Shown in pieces: positions 12,398 through 23,445 of a stretch of DNA of 64,000 bases. The position numbers and the translations under genes are program-made. Origin of the DNA: Bordetella genomosp. 9 (GTDB taxonomy: Bacteria; Pseudomonadota; Gammaproteobacteria; Burkholderiales; Burkholderiaceae_B). The DNA lies in the NCBI RefSeq assembly GCF_002119725.1, contig NZ_CP021109.1:1178001-1242000 (forward strand), given 5' to 3'. Numbering within the stretch: the first letter of the stretch is position 1; each line of letters opens with the position of its first letter. Under the pieces are notes generated by a model. The model had not been told where the DNA came from and ran no database searches. It saw only the letters and a list, made by a program, of their open reading frames with translations.

Positions 12398-13434
12398 TGC
12401 GGAATGTGCTGGGCGTCCGTGACGCGGGTTTCGGGAACGACCCGGATGCAGCGGGCGCGGTGGCTGCCCCGCACGGCGGCCAGTTCGGGCACTCCGCGGG
12501 TGCAGGCATCGATCGCCATATCGCAGCGCGGCGCGAAGGTGCAGCCGGCGGGCAGGGCCGTCACGCTCGGCACGTTGCCCGGTATCGCGCGCAGGCGCTC
12601 GCCGCTGGCGAGCAGGGCGTCCGTGGGAATGCACGACAGCAGTCCGCGCGTATAGGGGTGGCTGGGCCGCTCGAACAGATCGTAGACATTGGCGTCCTCC
12701 ACCACGCGGCCGGCGTACATGACGGCGACCCGATGGGCGATCTCCGCAACCACGCCCAGATTGTGCGTGATGAAGAGAATGCTCATGCCGAGCTCCGCCT
12801 GCAGCCGGCGCAGCAGGTCCAGGATCTGCGCCTGCACCGTGACGTCCAGCGCGGTAGTCGGTTCATCGGCGATCAGCACGGACGGATTGCAGGCCAGCGC
12901 CAAGGCGATCATGACGCGCTGGCGCATGCCGCCCGACATTTGGTGCGGGTACTCGTGCACGCGCCGCGCGGCGGCGGGAATCTCGACGCGTTCCAGCATC
13001 TCGCGCGCGCGGGCAAGCGCCGCCGCCCGCGAACCGCCTTCGTGCTGGAGCACCGCTTCGGCAATCTGGTCGCCGACGGTGTACAGCGGATTCAGGCTGG
13101 TCATCGGCTCCTGGAAGATCATGGCGATCTCCTTGCCGCGGATATCCCGCATGCGGGCCGCCGGCGCCCGCGCCAGGTCGTGTTCCCTGCCGCCACGGTC
13201 GCGGAACAGGATGCGGCCGGCCTCGATGCGTCCCGCGGGCTTGGGCAGCAGTCCCATGATGGACAGGCTGGTCACGGATTTGCCCGAGCCGGATTCCCCC
13301 ACGATGGCCAGCGTTTCAGCGCGCGCCAGATCGAAGGTGACGCCGTCCACGGACTTGGCGACGCCGTCGCGGCTATGAAACCAGGTCTTGAGTCCTTCCA
13401 CGGACAGCACGACATCGCGTGCGCTTGCCGTCAT
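12394..13434 (-). CDS. Peptide ABC transporter ATPase, DppD/OppD type
   Basis: This 346-residue ATPase has Walker A GESGSGKS at 46-53, signature SGGM at 167-170 and Walker B IADEP at 188-192. A C-terminal oligo-HPY region ([15 protein letters not shown]) is present. It follows the DppC-like permease by one base. Together with its DppF-like partner it would power uptake by the DppB/C-like channel. Confidence 0.9.
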   Translation of the reverse strand: MTASARDVVLSVEGLKTWFHSRDGVAKSVDGVTFDLARAETLAIVGESGSGKSVTSLSIMGLLPKPAGRIEAGRILFRDRGGREHDLARAPAARMRDIRGKEIAMIFQEPMTSLNPLYTVGDQIAEAVLQHEGGSRAAALARAREMLERVEIPAAARRVHEYPHQMSGGMRQRVMIALALACNPSVLIADEPTTALDVTVQAQILDLLRRLQAELGMSILFITHNLGVVAEIAHRVAVMYAGRVVEDANVYDLFERPSHPYTRGLLSCIPTDALLASGERLRAIPGNVPSVTALPAGCTFAPRCDMAIDACTRGVPELAAVRGSHRARCIRVVPETRVTDAQHIPQ

Positions 13435-13435
13435 G

Positions 13436-14305
13436 TCACAACTCCTTGCGCAGGCGCGGGTCCAGCACATCTCGCAGACCGTCGCCCACCAGCTGCAGGG
13501 ACAACACCGACAGCACGATCGCGATGCCGGGAAAAATCATGATCCAGTCCGCCGAACCCATGTACTGCTGGCCCGCATTGATCATCGTCCCCCAGGTCGG
13601 GATGTCGGGCGATACGCCGACGCCCAGGAAGGACAGCCCGGCCTCGGCCAGGATGGCGTAGGCAAAGATGAACGTGCCCTGGACCAGGATGGGGGACACA
13701 AGATTGCGCAGCACGTGCACTGCGACGATCCGCCGTGTGGGCACCCCGAGGGCGCGCGCGGCTTCGACGAAAGGCAGCTCGCGGATCACCAGGGTCGACG
13801 CGCGCACGATGCGCGCAAGCCGCGGCGTGTAGACGATGCCCAAAGCAATCACCACGTTGACCACGGAAGGGCCCAGGGCCGCCACCAGCGAAATCGCCAG
13901 CAGGATGTCCGGGAACGCCATCATGGCGTCGATCAGCCGCGAAACGAACTTGTCGGCGCGGCGGAAAAAGCCCGCGATCAAGCCCAGCGCGATGCCGAGG
14001 ACGCTGGACAGGATCACCACGGCGAAGCCCACGGTCAGCGACAGGCGGCCGCCGTAGATGACGCGGCTGAACACATCGCGGCCGAAATCGTCGGTGCCGA
14101 ACCAGTGCGCCGCGCTGGGCGGCTTCAGCCGGTTGACTATGGATAGCTTGTAGGGGTCGTAGGGGCTGACCAGGGGCGCCAGCACCGCGGCGCCCACCAG
14201 CACCACCAGCACCAGCAGGCTCAGAAGCACCGTCTTGCGGGAAACGAGCAGGCGCAGGATCTGCCAGCGCTCGCCGCCGGACTGCGAAACAATGGCGATG
14301 GACAT
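13436..14305 (-). CDS. Peptide ABC transporter permease, DppC/OppC type
   Basis: This 289-residue permease has an N-terminal helix (about 24-46), a periplasmic OppC-N segment with [19 protein letters not shown], and about five more helices that include the EAA loop region [13 protein letters not shown]. Its ATG overlaps the DppB-like stop by one base (TGATG). Membrane partner of the DppB-like permease. Confidence 0.9.
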   Translation of the reverse strand: MSIAIVSQSGGERWQILRLLVSRKTVLLSLLVLVVLVGAAVLAPLVSPYDPYKLSIVNRLKPPSAAHWFGTDDFGRDVFSRVIYGGRLSLTVGFAVVILSSVLGIALGLIAGFFRRADKFVSRLIDAMMAFPDILLAISLVAALGPSVVNVVIALGIVYTPRLARIVRASTLVIRELPFVEAARALGVPTRRIVAVHVLRNLVSPILVQGTFIFAYAILAEAGLSFLGVGVSPDIPTWGTMINAGQQYMGSADWIMIFPGIAIVLSVLSLQLVGDGLRDVLDPRLRKEL

Positions 14306-15246
14306 CAGTAGCGCACCCGAGGGTCGACCAGCAGATAGAGCAGGTCGATGAGAAGGTTGATCAGCACATAGATGGCTGCCACGACGAGCAGCGCGCCCTG
14401 GATCACGGGGTAGTCGCGCCGCAGGACAGCCGACACCACCAGACTGCCGACGCCGGGCAGGCCGAAGACCGTCTCCGTGACGACCGCGCCGCTGACGAGC
14501 AGGGCCGTGGTCAGGCCGATGACAGTCAGGATGGGAATCAGGGCATTGCGCACCGCGTGCTTGAGGATGACCTTGCGCTCGGTCAGGCCCTTGGCGCGCG
14601 CGGTGCGCACGTAATCGTCGCGCAGAACATCGAGCATGCTGGCCCGGATGAAACGCGTGATCAGCGCCGAATTGACCAGGCCCAGCACCACGGCGGGGAG
14701 CACCAGATGGCTCAGCCGCGTGCCGAACGACGCCCCGGGTCCGCCGTATCCCGACACCGGCAGCCATCCCAGCTTGACGGCGAACACCTGCATCAGCAGC
14801 AGGCCAAGCCAGAAGCTGGGCACGCTCGAAGTAAACATGGAGAAGCTCAACACGGACTGGTCGAGCGCGGTCCCGCGCTTGACCGCCGACAGAATCCCCA
14901 CGGGCAGGGCGATCAGCGTGGCGATGATCAACGACATCAGGGTCAGCCAGAACGTCGGCTCTGCCCGATCGGCCAGCGCGGACAGCACGGGCTTGTCGAG
15001 AAAGATGGACTGGCCCAGGTCGCCCCGGGCCAGTTGGCCGAGCCAGGTTGCGTATTGCACGGGCAGAGGCTGGTCCAGCCCCAGCCGCGTGCGCAGCGCG
15101 GCGACGTCCTGCTGGCTGGCCTCGGGGCCGAGCATGACGGCCGCCGGGTCGCCGGGTGTGACGCGGATGATCACGAATACGATCGTGGCCACCAGGAACA
15201 TGACGGCGACCAGGCCGAGCAGGCGGTTGAACAGATAGGACAGCAC
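14305..15246 (-). CDS. Peptide ABC transporter permease, DppB/OppB type
   Basis: This 313-residue six-helix permease has the DppB hallmarks: N-terminal RLLGLVAVMFLVATIVFVI, the PGDPAAVMLG segment and the EAA-like loop YVRTARAKGLTERKVILKHA. The start codon lies 21 bases after the substrate-binding-protein gene. Spacing and overlaps across the B-C-D-F genes indicate a single mRNA. Confidence 0.9.
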   Translation of the reverse strand: MLSYLFNRLLGLVAVMFLVATIVFVIIRVTPGDPAAVMLGPEASQQDVAALRTRLGLDQPLPVQYATWLGQLARGDLGQSIFLDKPVLSALADRAEPTFWLTLMSLIIATLIALPVGILSAVKRGTALDQSVLSFSMFTSSVPSFWLGLLLMQVFAVKLGWLPVSGYGGPGASFGTRLSHLVLPAVVLGLVNSALITRFIRASMLDVLRDDYVRTARAKGLTERKVILKHAVRNALIPILTVIGLTTALLVSGAVVTETVFGLPGVGSLVVSAVLRRDYPVIQGALLVVAAIYVLINLLIDLLYLLVDPRVRY

Positions 15247-15267
15247 GGGGAATCCTCGATAAGCCGG

Positions 15268-16824
15268 TTACTTCGACGCCTTCCAGGCGTTCCAGAAGTA
15301 CGGCCACGGCGCCGGCGTCACGCCCTCCAGGCCGGGCGACTTGGCGGCCACGGCATTGAAGTCGCCTACCTTGATGAAGGGCACCTCGTCGAAGATGACC
15401 TGCTGCACGTCGGCCCAGCGCTTCACGCGTTCTTCCTGGCTGGCGGCCCGGTTGAACTTGTCCAGCGCCTCGTTGCGGCGCGGGGTGTCCCACCATCCGG
15501 GCGAGGTTTTCGAAGGGAAGTCGATCAGCGCCGGCTCCGGCAGGAAGGGGCTGTGCGTAATGAAGATGTCCCACAGGGCAGGATCCTGGCGGCGCTGCGT
15601 CAGCGTGGCCCAGTCGACGACCTGCATGTCCACCTTGAAGCCAGCCTGCTTCAAATACTCGGCGGCGACAAGGGCCATCTTGTAGTGGAACTCGTACTGC
15701 TGGCTCGTCAGGATGCGGATGGTGCGCTCGCTGCTGCCGGACTCCTTGATCAGCTTCTTGGCGCCCTCCAGGTCGGCCTTGTTGTAGACCTTGGTGCCCG
15801 CGTCGGTGTGCCACGGATAGCCTTTGGGATACATGGCGCCGTCCACGGCGTAGTAATCGGGGCTGCCGAAAGCGGCGGCCAGCATGTCTTCTTCGTTCAG
15901 CGCCATTTGCACGGCCTGGCGCATTTTCACGTTCGACATGATGCCTTGCCGGGTATTCATCACCAGGCGGGGCCAGCCGAAGGGTTTGAGCAGCACCGGC
16001 TGCGAGGCGCCGGATTTCAGCTTGCCGGCGGATTCGACCGGGATGGCGTCGACATAGTCGTATTGGCCGGCGACGGCGCTTTCCACGCGCGTGTTGGCGT
16101 TGGGCACGGGCACGAATCGGATCTCGTCCAGGTACTGCATGCGGGCGCCGCCGTAGCCGTCCGGCTCGCCCTCGCGGCGCTTGTAGCCGGGATAGCGGAC
16201 CAGCTGCAGATACTGATCCGGCACCCGCGCCTTGACCATGTACGGGCCGGTGCCGATGTATTCCGTGATCGAGGCGCCGATTTTGCTCTTGGGCATGATC
16301 ACCGCGGCGCCGTTGTTCATTGCCAGCAGCGCGGTCAGGGGCGCGTAGGGCTGGGTCAGGACGATGCGGACCGTATGGTCGCCGGCGGCCTCGATGGCCT
16401 TGATCAGCGGGGCGGTCTGCTTGCCGCGCGAGGCCGTGGTTGTCCAGCGCTGCAGCGACGCAACGACGTCATCCACGCTCATTTTGCTGCCATCGTGGAA
16501 AGTCACGTCCGCGCGCAGGGGAATCGTCACGGTCAGTCCATCGGCGCTGACCGTCGGCAGGGATTGCGCCAGCAGGGGCGTCACGTTCCACTTCGCATCG
16601 AAGGTGTACAGCGTCTCGTAGATGTGCTGGGTGATGATGCCGACCAGGTCAGCGGTGCTCGACATGGGGTCCAGCGTGGGGGGTTCGCCGATCGTGGCCA
16701 CGGAAATGGTGCCGCCCTTGACGGGCGCGGCGTGCGCGGAACCGGCCAGCGCCGCCATGCCGATCGCGGCGGCGGCCAGCAGGGTTTTCAGCCCGTCGCG
16801 GCGACGGGAAACCAGTGAGTTCAT
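15268..16824 (-). CDS. Periplasmic peptide/nickel-type ABC substrate-binding protein (SBP family 5)
   Basis: This 518-residue precursor has a cleavable signal ending AGSAHA-AP at about residue 32. The signal contains SRRRDGLK, a possible but imperfect twin-arginine motif. The mature part has the family-5 start GGTISVATIGEPPTLDPM and the ETLYTFD segment. It captures the substrate for the operon's ABC transporter; by context that is a D-amino-acid-containing peptide or N-acyl D-amino acid. The ATG at 16824 is preferred over an in-frame TTG at 16842. Confidence 0.88.
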   Translation of the reverse strand: MNSLVSRRRDGLKTLLAAAAIGMAALAGSAHAAPVKGGTISVATIGEPPTLDPMSSTADLVGIITQHIYETLYTFDAKWNVTPLLAQSLPTVSADGLTVTIPLRADVTFHDGSKMSVDDVVASLQRWTTTASRGKQTAPLIKAIEAAGDHTVRIVLTQPYAPLTALLAMNNGAAVIMPKSKIGASITEYIGTGPYMVKARVPDQYLQLVRYPGYKRREGEPDGYGGARMQYLDEIRFVPVPNANTRVESAVAGQYDYVDAIPVESAGKLKSGASQPVLLKPFGWPRLVMNTRQGIMSNVKMRQAVQMALNEEDMLAAAFGSPDYYAVDGAMYPKGYPWHTDAGTKVYNKADLEGAKKLIKESGSSERTIRILTSQQYEFHYKMALVAAEYLKQAGFKVDMQVVDWATLTQRRQDPALWDIFITHSPFLPEPALIDFPSKTSPGWWDTPRRNEALDKFNRAASQEERVKRWADVQQVIFDEVPFIKVGDFNAVAAKSPGLEGVTPAPWPYFWNAWKASK

Positions 16825-16883
16825 CGAGCGTGCTCCAGACAAAGGTTCAGGACGGCCGACGCCGCCGGGCGGTTACTGCAGGA

Positions 16884-18155
16884 TCAGAAAAAGGTCTGCG
16901 CGATATCGATCACGCGATAGTCGTCGTCCACCAGCAGCACCTGCTTCCATTTGTCGAAGGTCAGGCAGGGGTGGGAAATATCGAAGGCGATCATGTCGCC
17001 CACGCGGATGTCGTCGCCGGGGGCGATGCGCATGAACGCATGCTGGTCCATCATCGCGGTGATTTCCCAGCCGGCCGGCGCCTGGCCTGGCGCCAGCGCC
17101 CCTGGACGATAGTGGCGGCTGGGGACGGGCAGGCCGGCATCGAAGGCCGCGTCGCGCTTGCCCATGCCGATGATGGCGCGGCCGGGCTCCGGCAGCGACT
17201 GCACGTAGGCCCAGACCTGCAGCGCCGGCAGCAGGCCAGGGGCCATGTCGCGCGCCACGTCGTTGTCGCGGCCGATGCGCTCGGCGGCGCCGCGATAGAT
17301 GCCCACGTCGTGACTCAGGTAGCAGCCGGGGCGCAGCACGATGTCCAGCGGGCGCCCGATGTCCAGACCGGAGAACTCCTGCGCCACCACGTCGAACCAT
17401 GCCGAGCCGGCGCCCGTAAGAATGGCGGCGCCGTCGGGCGCAAGACGGCCCTGCGTCTGCAAGCCGCGCAGGGTCGAGACCGCCCGGCGCAGGAAATCGC
17501 GGATGGCAGCCTCCTCGGAGAGCACGCCTTCGTACACTTCCACGCCCGCCAGCGCCAGCGATTGCGGCCAGCGGGCCGCTTCGTCCACCACCGACTGCAG
17601 CGCGGCGTCGTCGCGCACGCCGGTGCGGCCGCCCGGCACCCCAAGCTCCACGAGCACCCGCAACGTGCGGCCGCTTTCCGCGAAAAAACGCCCCAGGGCC
17701 GCGACGTTGGCGGGGTCGTCCACCAGGCAGCAGAATTCGAAGCCCGGGTCGGCCAGCATTTCCGCAATCAGCGCCATATTGGCGCGGCCGACGAGCTGGT
17801 TCGCCATGAGGATGCGGCGCACGCCGTGGCGGTAGGCCGCGTTCACCTGCGGCGCGGTGGCAAGCGTGATGCCCCAGGCGCCGCCCGCGAGCTGCCGGTG
17901 AAAAAGGGCAGGACTCATGGTGGTCTTGCCGTGCGGCGCCAGCTGCACGCCATAGGCCTGCATGAAAGCCTGCATCCACGACAGGTTGTGGCGCACCCGG
18001 GATTCGTAAAGCACGGCGGCGGGCAGCGAAACGTCCTCGGCCAGCAGATTCCAGCCCAGGCCCGCGGCCTGGGCGGCCATACAGCCGGAGGACAGGGCCC
18101 CAAGCCCTTTCCCGACGGGGTCCAGGGGAGGATAGGAAACGGGAGCGTCTGCCAT
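16884..18155 (-). CDS. PLP-dependent D-amino acid deaminase/aldolase (DSD1-like, fold-type III)
   Basis: This 423-residue enzyme has an alanine-racemase-like N-terminal barrel with the PLP lysine in APHGKTT (Lys77). A D-serine-dehydratase-like C-terminal domain carries the metal-site pair His395 and Cys397 (SHPC), with an earlier conserved His near 372 (MDQHAFM). Relatives are D-serine dehydratases, D-threonine aldolases and broad amino acid deaminases; sequence alone does not choose. It is the first gene of the operon, 60 bases ahead of the binding-protein gene, and its presence with D-aminoacylase and RidA supports a D-amino acid degradation role. Confidence 0.85.
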   Translation of the reverse strand: MADAPVSYPPLDPVGKGLGALSSGCMAAQAAGLGWNLLAEDVSLPAAVLYESRVRHNLSWMQAFMQAYGVQLAPHGKTTMSPALFHRQLAGGAWGITLATAPQVNAAYRHGVRRILMANQLVGRANMALIAEMLADPGFEFCCLVDDPANVAALGRFFAESGRTLRVLVELGVPGGRTGVRDDAALQSVVDEAARWPQSLALAGVEVYEGVLSEEAAIRDFLRRAVSTLRGLQTQGRLAPDGAAILTGAGSAWFDVVAQEFSGLDIGRPLDIVLRPGCYLSHDVGIYRGAAERIGRDNDVARDMAPGLLPALQVWAYVQSLPEPGRAIIGMGKRDAAFDAGLPVPSRHYRPGALAPGQAPAGWEITAMMDQHAFMRIAPGDDIRVGDMIAFDISHPCLTFDKWKQVLLVDDDYRVIDIAQTFF

Positions 18156-18157
18156 GA

Positions 18158-18211
18158 CTGAAAATTTTTACCGTGCAATTTCGTTTGAGCCATTATCCTG
18201 AAAATTATTTA
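18158..18211. promoter_or_regulatory. AT-rich direct repeats before the D-amino-acid operon (candidate RpiR operator)
   Basis: CTGAAAATTTTTA (18158-18170) and CTGAAAATTATTTA (18198-18211) are near-identical direct repeats 40 bases apart, about four helical turns. They stand out sharply from the GC-rich surroundings and lie immediately upstream of the first operon gene. RpiR-family operators are often GAAA/TTTC-rich, so the operon's own regulator is the best candidate. No transcription start was assigned. Confidence 0.45.
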
Positions 18212-18335
18212 CAGACCGCCAGCCAGGGATTTCCCGTATGGCACCGTCCGGGATCGCCTTCCGTCCCGCATTGCGCGCGGGGGGCGAAGCCCCCATATCT
18301 GGTGTAATAGCCGCTCGATTTACCCCATATTTCAA

Positions 18336-19676
18336 ATGAGCAACGATCTGTTCGCCGCCGACCCGGCGCAACGCGCGCACATCCCGCTGGCGGAACGGCT
18401 GCGTCCGCGTTCCCTGGCCGACGTGGTGGGGCAATCCCATCTGTTGGGCGAGGGCAAGCCGCTACGCGTGGCCTTCGCGTCCGGCCGGCCCCATTCGATG
18501 ATCTTCTGGGGTCCGCCGGGCGTGGGCAAGACCACCCTGGCGCGCCTGATGGCCGACGGCTTCGATGCCCACTTCATCGCTATTTCGGCGGTGCTGGGCG
18601 GAGTCAAGGACATCCGCGACGCCGTGGCCTCCGCCCAGGTGGCCCAGGGACAGGGGCGCCGCACCATCCTGTTCGTCGACGAAGTGCACCGTTTCAACAA
18701 GGCGCAGCAGGACGCGTTTCTGCCGTATGTGGAAAGCGGCCTGTTCACCTTCATCGGCGCCACCACGGAGAACCCGTCCTTCGAGGTGAATTCCGCGCTT
18801 CTGTCCCGCGCGCGCGTCTACGTGCTGCAATCGCTCACCCGCGATGAGTTGATGCAGTTGATCGACCGCGCGCTCGCGGAGTTGAATGCCACGGCATCAC
18901 CCGACCACGCGATGCGTTTCGACGACACCGCGCGTGAACAATTGGCGGGATGGGCCGATGGCGACGCCCGCCGCCTGATCAACGCAGTGGAGGTGGTGGC
19001 CGAATCCGCACGGGCGGCCAATCGCGATACGGTCGATGCCGAATGGCTGGAAACCGCGCTGTCGCAGAATCTGCGCCGTTTCGACAAGGGGGGCGACGCC
19101 TTCTATGACCAGATCAGCGCCTTGCACAAATCCGTGCGGGGCTCGGACCCGGATGCCGCGCTGTACTGGTTCGCGCGCATGCTCGACGGCGGCGCCGATC
19201 CCCGCTATCTGGCGCGCCGCATCGTCCGCATGGCCATTGAAGACATCGGCCTGGCCGACCCGCGCGCCACCGAGATCGCGCTCAATGGCGCGGACATCTA
19301 CGAACGCCTGGGTTCGCCGGAAGGCGAGCTGGCCCTGGCGCAGGCAGTCGTCTACCTGGCCTGCGCCGCCAAATCCAATGCCTTGTACAACGCGTACAAC
19401 GCGGCACGTCGCTTCGCCGAGCAGAATGGCAGCGCGCCGGTCCCCATGCATCTGCGCAACGCGCCCACGAAACTGATGAAGCAACTCGGGCACGGCCGCG
19501 CCTATCGCTATGCTCATGACGAACCTCATGGCTATGCGGCAGGCGAACGTTATTTTCCCGACGGCGTCGACGCCACCTTCTACCAGCCGACCGACCGCGG
19601 CCTGGAAGCTAAAATCCAGCAGAAGCTGGCCTTCCTGCGCGAACTGGACGCGCAGGCCAAGTCCGGCAAGCGGTAG
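18336..19676 (+). CDS. rarA: Replication-associated recombination protein A (RarA/MgsA)
   Basis: This 446-residue AAA+ ATPase is related to clamp-loader subunits and to eukaryotic WRNIP1 and acts at stalled forks. Walker [10 protein letters not shown] is at 59-67 and Walker [11 protein letters not shown] at 111-120; the C-terminal MgsA tetramerisation domain ends with [14 protein letters not shown]. No Shine-Dalgarno is obvious before the ATG. It precedes serS as in E. coli, but is separated from lolA by the D-amino-acid operon. Confidence 0.95.
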   Translation: MSNDLFAADPAQRAHIPLAERLRPRSLADVVGQSHLLGEGKPLRVAFASGRPHSMIFWGPPGVGKTTLARLMADGFDAHFIAISAVLGGVKDIRDAVASAQVAQGQGRRTILFVDEVHRFNKAQQDAFLPYVESGLFTFIGATTENPSFEVNSALLSRARVYVLQSLTRDELMQLIDRALAELNATASPDHAMRFDDTAREQLAGWADGDARRLINAVEVVAESARAANRDTVDAEWLETALSQNLRRFDKGGDAFYDQISALHKSVRGSDPDAALYWFARMLDGGADPRYLARRIVRMAIEDIGLADPRATEIALNGADIYERLGSPEGELALAQAVVYLACAAKSNALYNAYNAARRFAEQNGSAPVPMHLRNAPTKLMKQLGHGRAYRYAHDEPHGYAAGERYFPDGVDATFYQPTDRGLEAKIQQKLAFLRELDAQAKSGKR

Positions 19677-19718
19677 GGGCGCGACACCGCCCCCTGCCAT
19701 CCGCAAACCTCGCCTTAG

Positions 19719-21116
<1,398 letters not shown>

Positions 21117-21138
21117 CGGCGGGGAGGCTTTTCGATTC

Positions 21139-21160
21139 AGCCGCGTATTGCGGCTTGTGA
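21139..21160. terminator. Possible weak terminator hairpin after serS
   Basis: AGCCGC (21139-21144) and GCGGCT (21150-21155) pair around a 5-base loop, 22 bases after the serS stop. No strong T-run follows on either strand, so this is only a candidate end point between the two convergent genes. Confidence 0.3.
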
Positions 21161-21212
21161 CCGCGTCCGCCCCGGCTCTGAAGGCTCAGCGCGGGGCGGC
21201 GCAGGGATGCGG

Positions 21213-21533
21213 TCAGTGGTCGCGATGGCCTCGGCCATGGTGCTTCCAATCGCCGTGGTGGTGGCGCGGGCCGCCGTGGTAGTACGGGCCGGGGTAGTAG
21301 TACGGACGGGGCGCCATGTAGACCGGCCGCGGCGCCACGATTACCGGCGGCGGGGCGACATAAACGGGCGCGGGGGGCGGCACGTAGACCGGCGCGGGCG
21401 CTGCATAGACCGGGCCGCCCACGATAACCGGCGGCACGCCGATGGAAATGCCCACATCCACGCGCGCCATCGCGGCGCCCGAGACGATCAGAGCGGCGGC
21501 GCCCAAACCACAGACTATCCAACGTTTTTTCAT
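21213..21533 (-). CDS. PXPV-repeat exported protein, Pro/Tyr/His-rich
   Basis: This 106-residue protein has a signal peptide of about 23 residues (ends GAAMA). The mature part has four or five loosely repeated APxPVYV units (about residues 42-78), then a Tyr-rich and finally a His/Gly/Arg-rich tail with seven His in about 20 residues. Exported PXPV-repeat proteins of unknown function are common in Bordetella and relatives. The His-rich end suggests metal binding, but this is a guess. It is monocistronic and convergent with serS. Confidence 0.75.
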   Translation of the reverse strand: MKKRWIVCGLGAAALIVSGAAMARVDVGISIGVPPVIVGGPVYAAPAPVYVPPPAPVYVAPPPVIVAPRPVYMAPRPYYYPGPYYHGGPRHHHGDWKHHGRGHRDH

Positions 21534-21963
21534 AATTGCACCTGCGCTTTGCTGCCTGGGCAGCGATGGAAATCGACGCCTCTATTGTCCGGCAAAAGCT
21601 GACCGGGCGCTGTCGGCCTCCAGGGGCAAAAGGCGACAATCCGCTACATCGGCGGCGTTGCGGTGTGTGAATTTGTGGATACGTGGATTGATGTGGAGTC
21701 CCGGCCCCCGGGGAAAGCCGAGCAGAGGAAATCGGGTGAAACAGATGCGGCGGCCCCGTCCGCCGGTTCTGTTTTAACAATAGGTTTCAAACTCCCCGGG
21801 GGAAGCCGCGCCAATGTTGAACGCCCCCGCCCAGCCGTACGCATTCTGAAAAACTTTATCTCTCCTTGTTTCGCAGCCGCAATAAAGGCTTCTACAGGCA
21901 GCGGCACAATGCCGCTCAACCGAGCGCCAGCCCGGCGTCGGACCCAACAGCAGGGAGGTTCGC
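21534..21963. other. Intergenic region without a supported gene
   Basis: These 430 bases separate the divergent PXPV gene and the 80-residue gene. Several ORFs cross it on both strands but lack a ribosome site or recognisable composition. An AT-rich stretch near 21850-21900 could hold the promoter for the gene starting at 21964. Nothing else is seen. Confidence 0.5.
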
Positions 21964-22206
21964 ATGGAAACTCGAACGGTCAATGGCTTTCGTGTGCGTT
22001 GCGCGGTGGCGGCAGAGGGCGATCGGAAATACCGTGTTCAGGTGTGGACCCGCAAGATAGGCGTGAATGCCCCGGAAAAGTGCTGGCCCATGGCTGGCGG
22101 CCGCACCTTTACTTCGCAGGATGAAGCCGAGCGCAGCTGCCGTCTGCTGTTCCAGGGTATCCGCGGCGTGCGCTACAACGGCGAGCCTGAATATTCCCGC
22201 AATTGA
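21964..22206 (+). CDS. Small conserved-looking cytoplasmic protein of unknown function
   Basis: This is an 80-residue mixed-charge protein beginning METRTVNGFRVRC and ending NGEPEYSRN. It has no membrane segment or signal. A GGGAGG ribosome site is 6 bases upstream of the ATG, which supports translation. Two Cys lie near residues 13 and 38 and one near 58. I do not recognise a family. A small membrane protein gene follows 40 bases downstream and may be co-transcribed. Confidence 0.6.
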   Translation: METRTVNGFRVRCAVAAEGDRKYRVQVWTRKIGVNAPEKCWPMAGGRTFTSQDEAERSCRLLFQGIRGVRYNGEPEYSRN

Positions 22207-22246
22207 TTGCCGTACACTGCCGTTTTTCCGGTCCGGCGGCAGTGCG

Positions 22247-22516
22247 ATGGCGTATGAAAACCTGTTCTGGGGCATGGCCACGGTAGTGGCCATCGCCATT
22301 CTGGGCGGCGCATTTTGCGCTCGGGCAGCACGGTTGCGCACGACGCTCGCCGGCTGCGCCGTGCTGGCGATATTCAACGGCGGCTGGGTGCTGCTCGCCA
22401 CGGTCGGAAGCGATATCGCCGATCAGGCGCCCATTCTCGCCGTGGCGGCGGTCCTGTTCACCCTGGTCATCGGCGGCGCCGCGGCGCTGGCCATGCGGCG
22501 CTTGATGCGCAAATAG
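22247..22516 (+). CDS. Small membrane protein, three predicted helices
   Basis: This 89-residue protein is almost entirely hydrophobic: helices at about 5-24, 30-51 and 60-80, ending in a positively charged tail (MRRLMRK). This topology places the C-terminus in the cytoplasm. No family is recognised. It lies 40 bases after the previous small gene and converges on the FAH-family gene, whose stop is 19 bases away. Confidence 0.55.
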   Translation: MAYENLFWGMATVVAIAILGGAFCARAARLRTTLAGCAVLAIFNGGWVLLATVGSDIADQAPILAVAAVLFTLVIGGAAALAMRRLMRK

Positions 22517-22535
22517 AGCGGCGCCGGCAGGCCCC

Positions 22536-23414
22536 TCACGCCACCGCGTTCTCGAGCACCCCGATGCCCTGGATTTCGATGCGGATGACATCGCCCGATT
22601 TGACGAACCTGGGCGGATTGAAGCCGATACCCACGCCGGCCGGGGTGCCGGTCGCGATGACGTCGCCGGGCTTGAGCTCGATGCCGGCCGAGATCGTTTC
22701 GATCAGGGTCGGGATGTCGAAAATCAGAAGCGACGTGTTGGCGTTCTGGCGCAGTTCCCCGTTGACCCAGCATTTGACGTCCAATTGTGTGGCGTCCAAG
22801 GCGTCGGCGGTCACGACATAAGGCCCCATGGGGCAGAAACCGTCCAGGGACTTGCCAAGGAACCACTGCCGGTGGCGCTTCTGCAAATCCCGCGCGGTGA
22901 AATCGTTGACGATGGTGTAGCCGAACACGTGGGCGAAGGCGTCCGCCTTTTTGATGCCGCGGCCGGCCTTCCCGATCACCACCGCGAGCTCCGCCTCATA
23001 GTCCAGCTGCTGCGTTACCTCGCTGTGCGGCGGGATCTTGTCGCCCGGGCCGATGACGGTGTTGTAGGCCTTCGTGAACACCACGGGGGCTTCGGGCGCA
23101 TGCTCGCCTTCCTTGGCGCTGCTGTCGAATCCGGATTTGCTGAACTCCGCAGCGTGCTCGTGATAGTTCTTGCCGACGCAGAATATGTTGCGGCGAGGCT
23201 GCTCGATAGGTGCAAGCACTTTTGCCCGATCCAGGGGGGTGCCCTCGCCTTTGGGCGCGAGGCTATGCCGCAGGCCGTCGTAATCCTGAACCAACTGGAC
23301 CATATCGCCGGAAAAGCCCGGCGCCAAATCGGATACAGGCCAAAACTGGCGGTTTTCGCCGTCGACCACGGCGACGATGCGTTGGTCCCGATAGAGAAGC
23401 TGGGCGAATTTCAT
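22536..23414 (-). CDS. Fumarylacetoacetate hydrolase (FAH) family protein
   Basis: This 292-residue protein has an N-terminal cap region and a C-terminal FAH catalytic domain. Markers are GKNYHEH at 81-87, the metal ligands in DYEAE (Glu140, Glu142), Asp171 in NDFTARD and a C-terminal GTPAGVG. Members hydrolyse or decarboxylate beta-keto/acylpyruvate compounds and 2-hydroxyhepta-diene-type ring-cleavage products; substrate is not predictable. It is divergent from a FadR-type regulator that probably controls it. Confidence 0.85.
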   Translation of the reverse strand: MKFAQLLYRDQRIVAVVDGENRQFWPVSDLAPGFSGDMVQLVQDYDGLRHSLAPKGEGTPLDRAKVLAPIEQPRRNIFCVGKNYHEHAAEFSKSGFDSSAKEGEHAPEAPVVFTKAYNTVIGPGDKIPPHSEVTQQLDYEAELAVVIGKAGRGIKKADAFAHVFGYTIVNDFTARDLQKRHRQWFLGKSLDGFCPMGPYVVTADALDATQLDVKCWVNGELRQNANTSLLIFDIPTLIETISAGIELKPGDVIATGTPAGVGIGFNPPRFVKSGDVIRIEIQGIGVLENAVA

Positions 23415-23445
23415 GACGGCTCCCTGGTTGAAGAGGGGCTACTGT

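Noticed and set aside
21663-22124. Plus-strand ORF of 153 codons before the small gene at 21964
   Set aside because: Overlaps the better-supported 80-residue gene in another frame and lacks a ribosome site.
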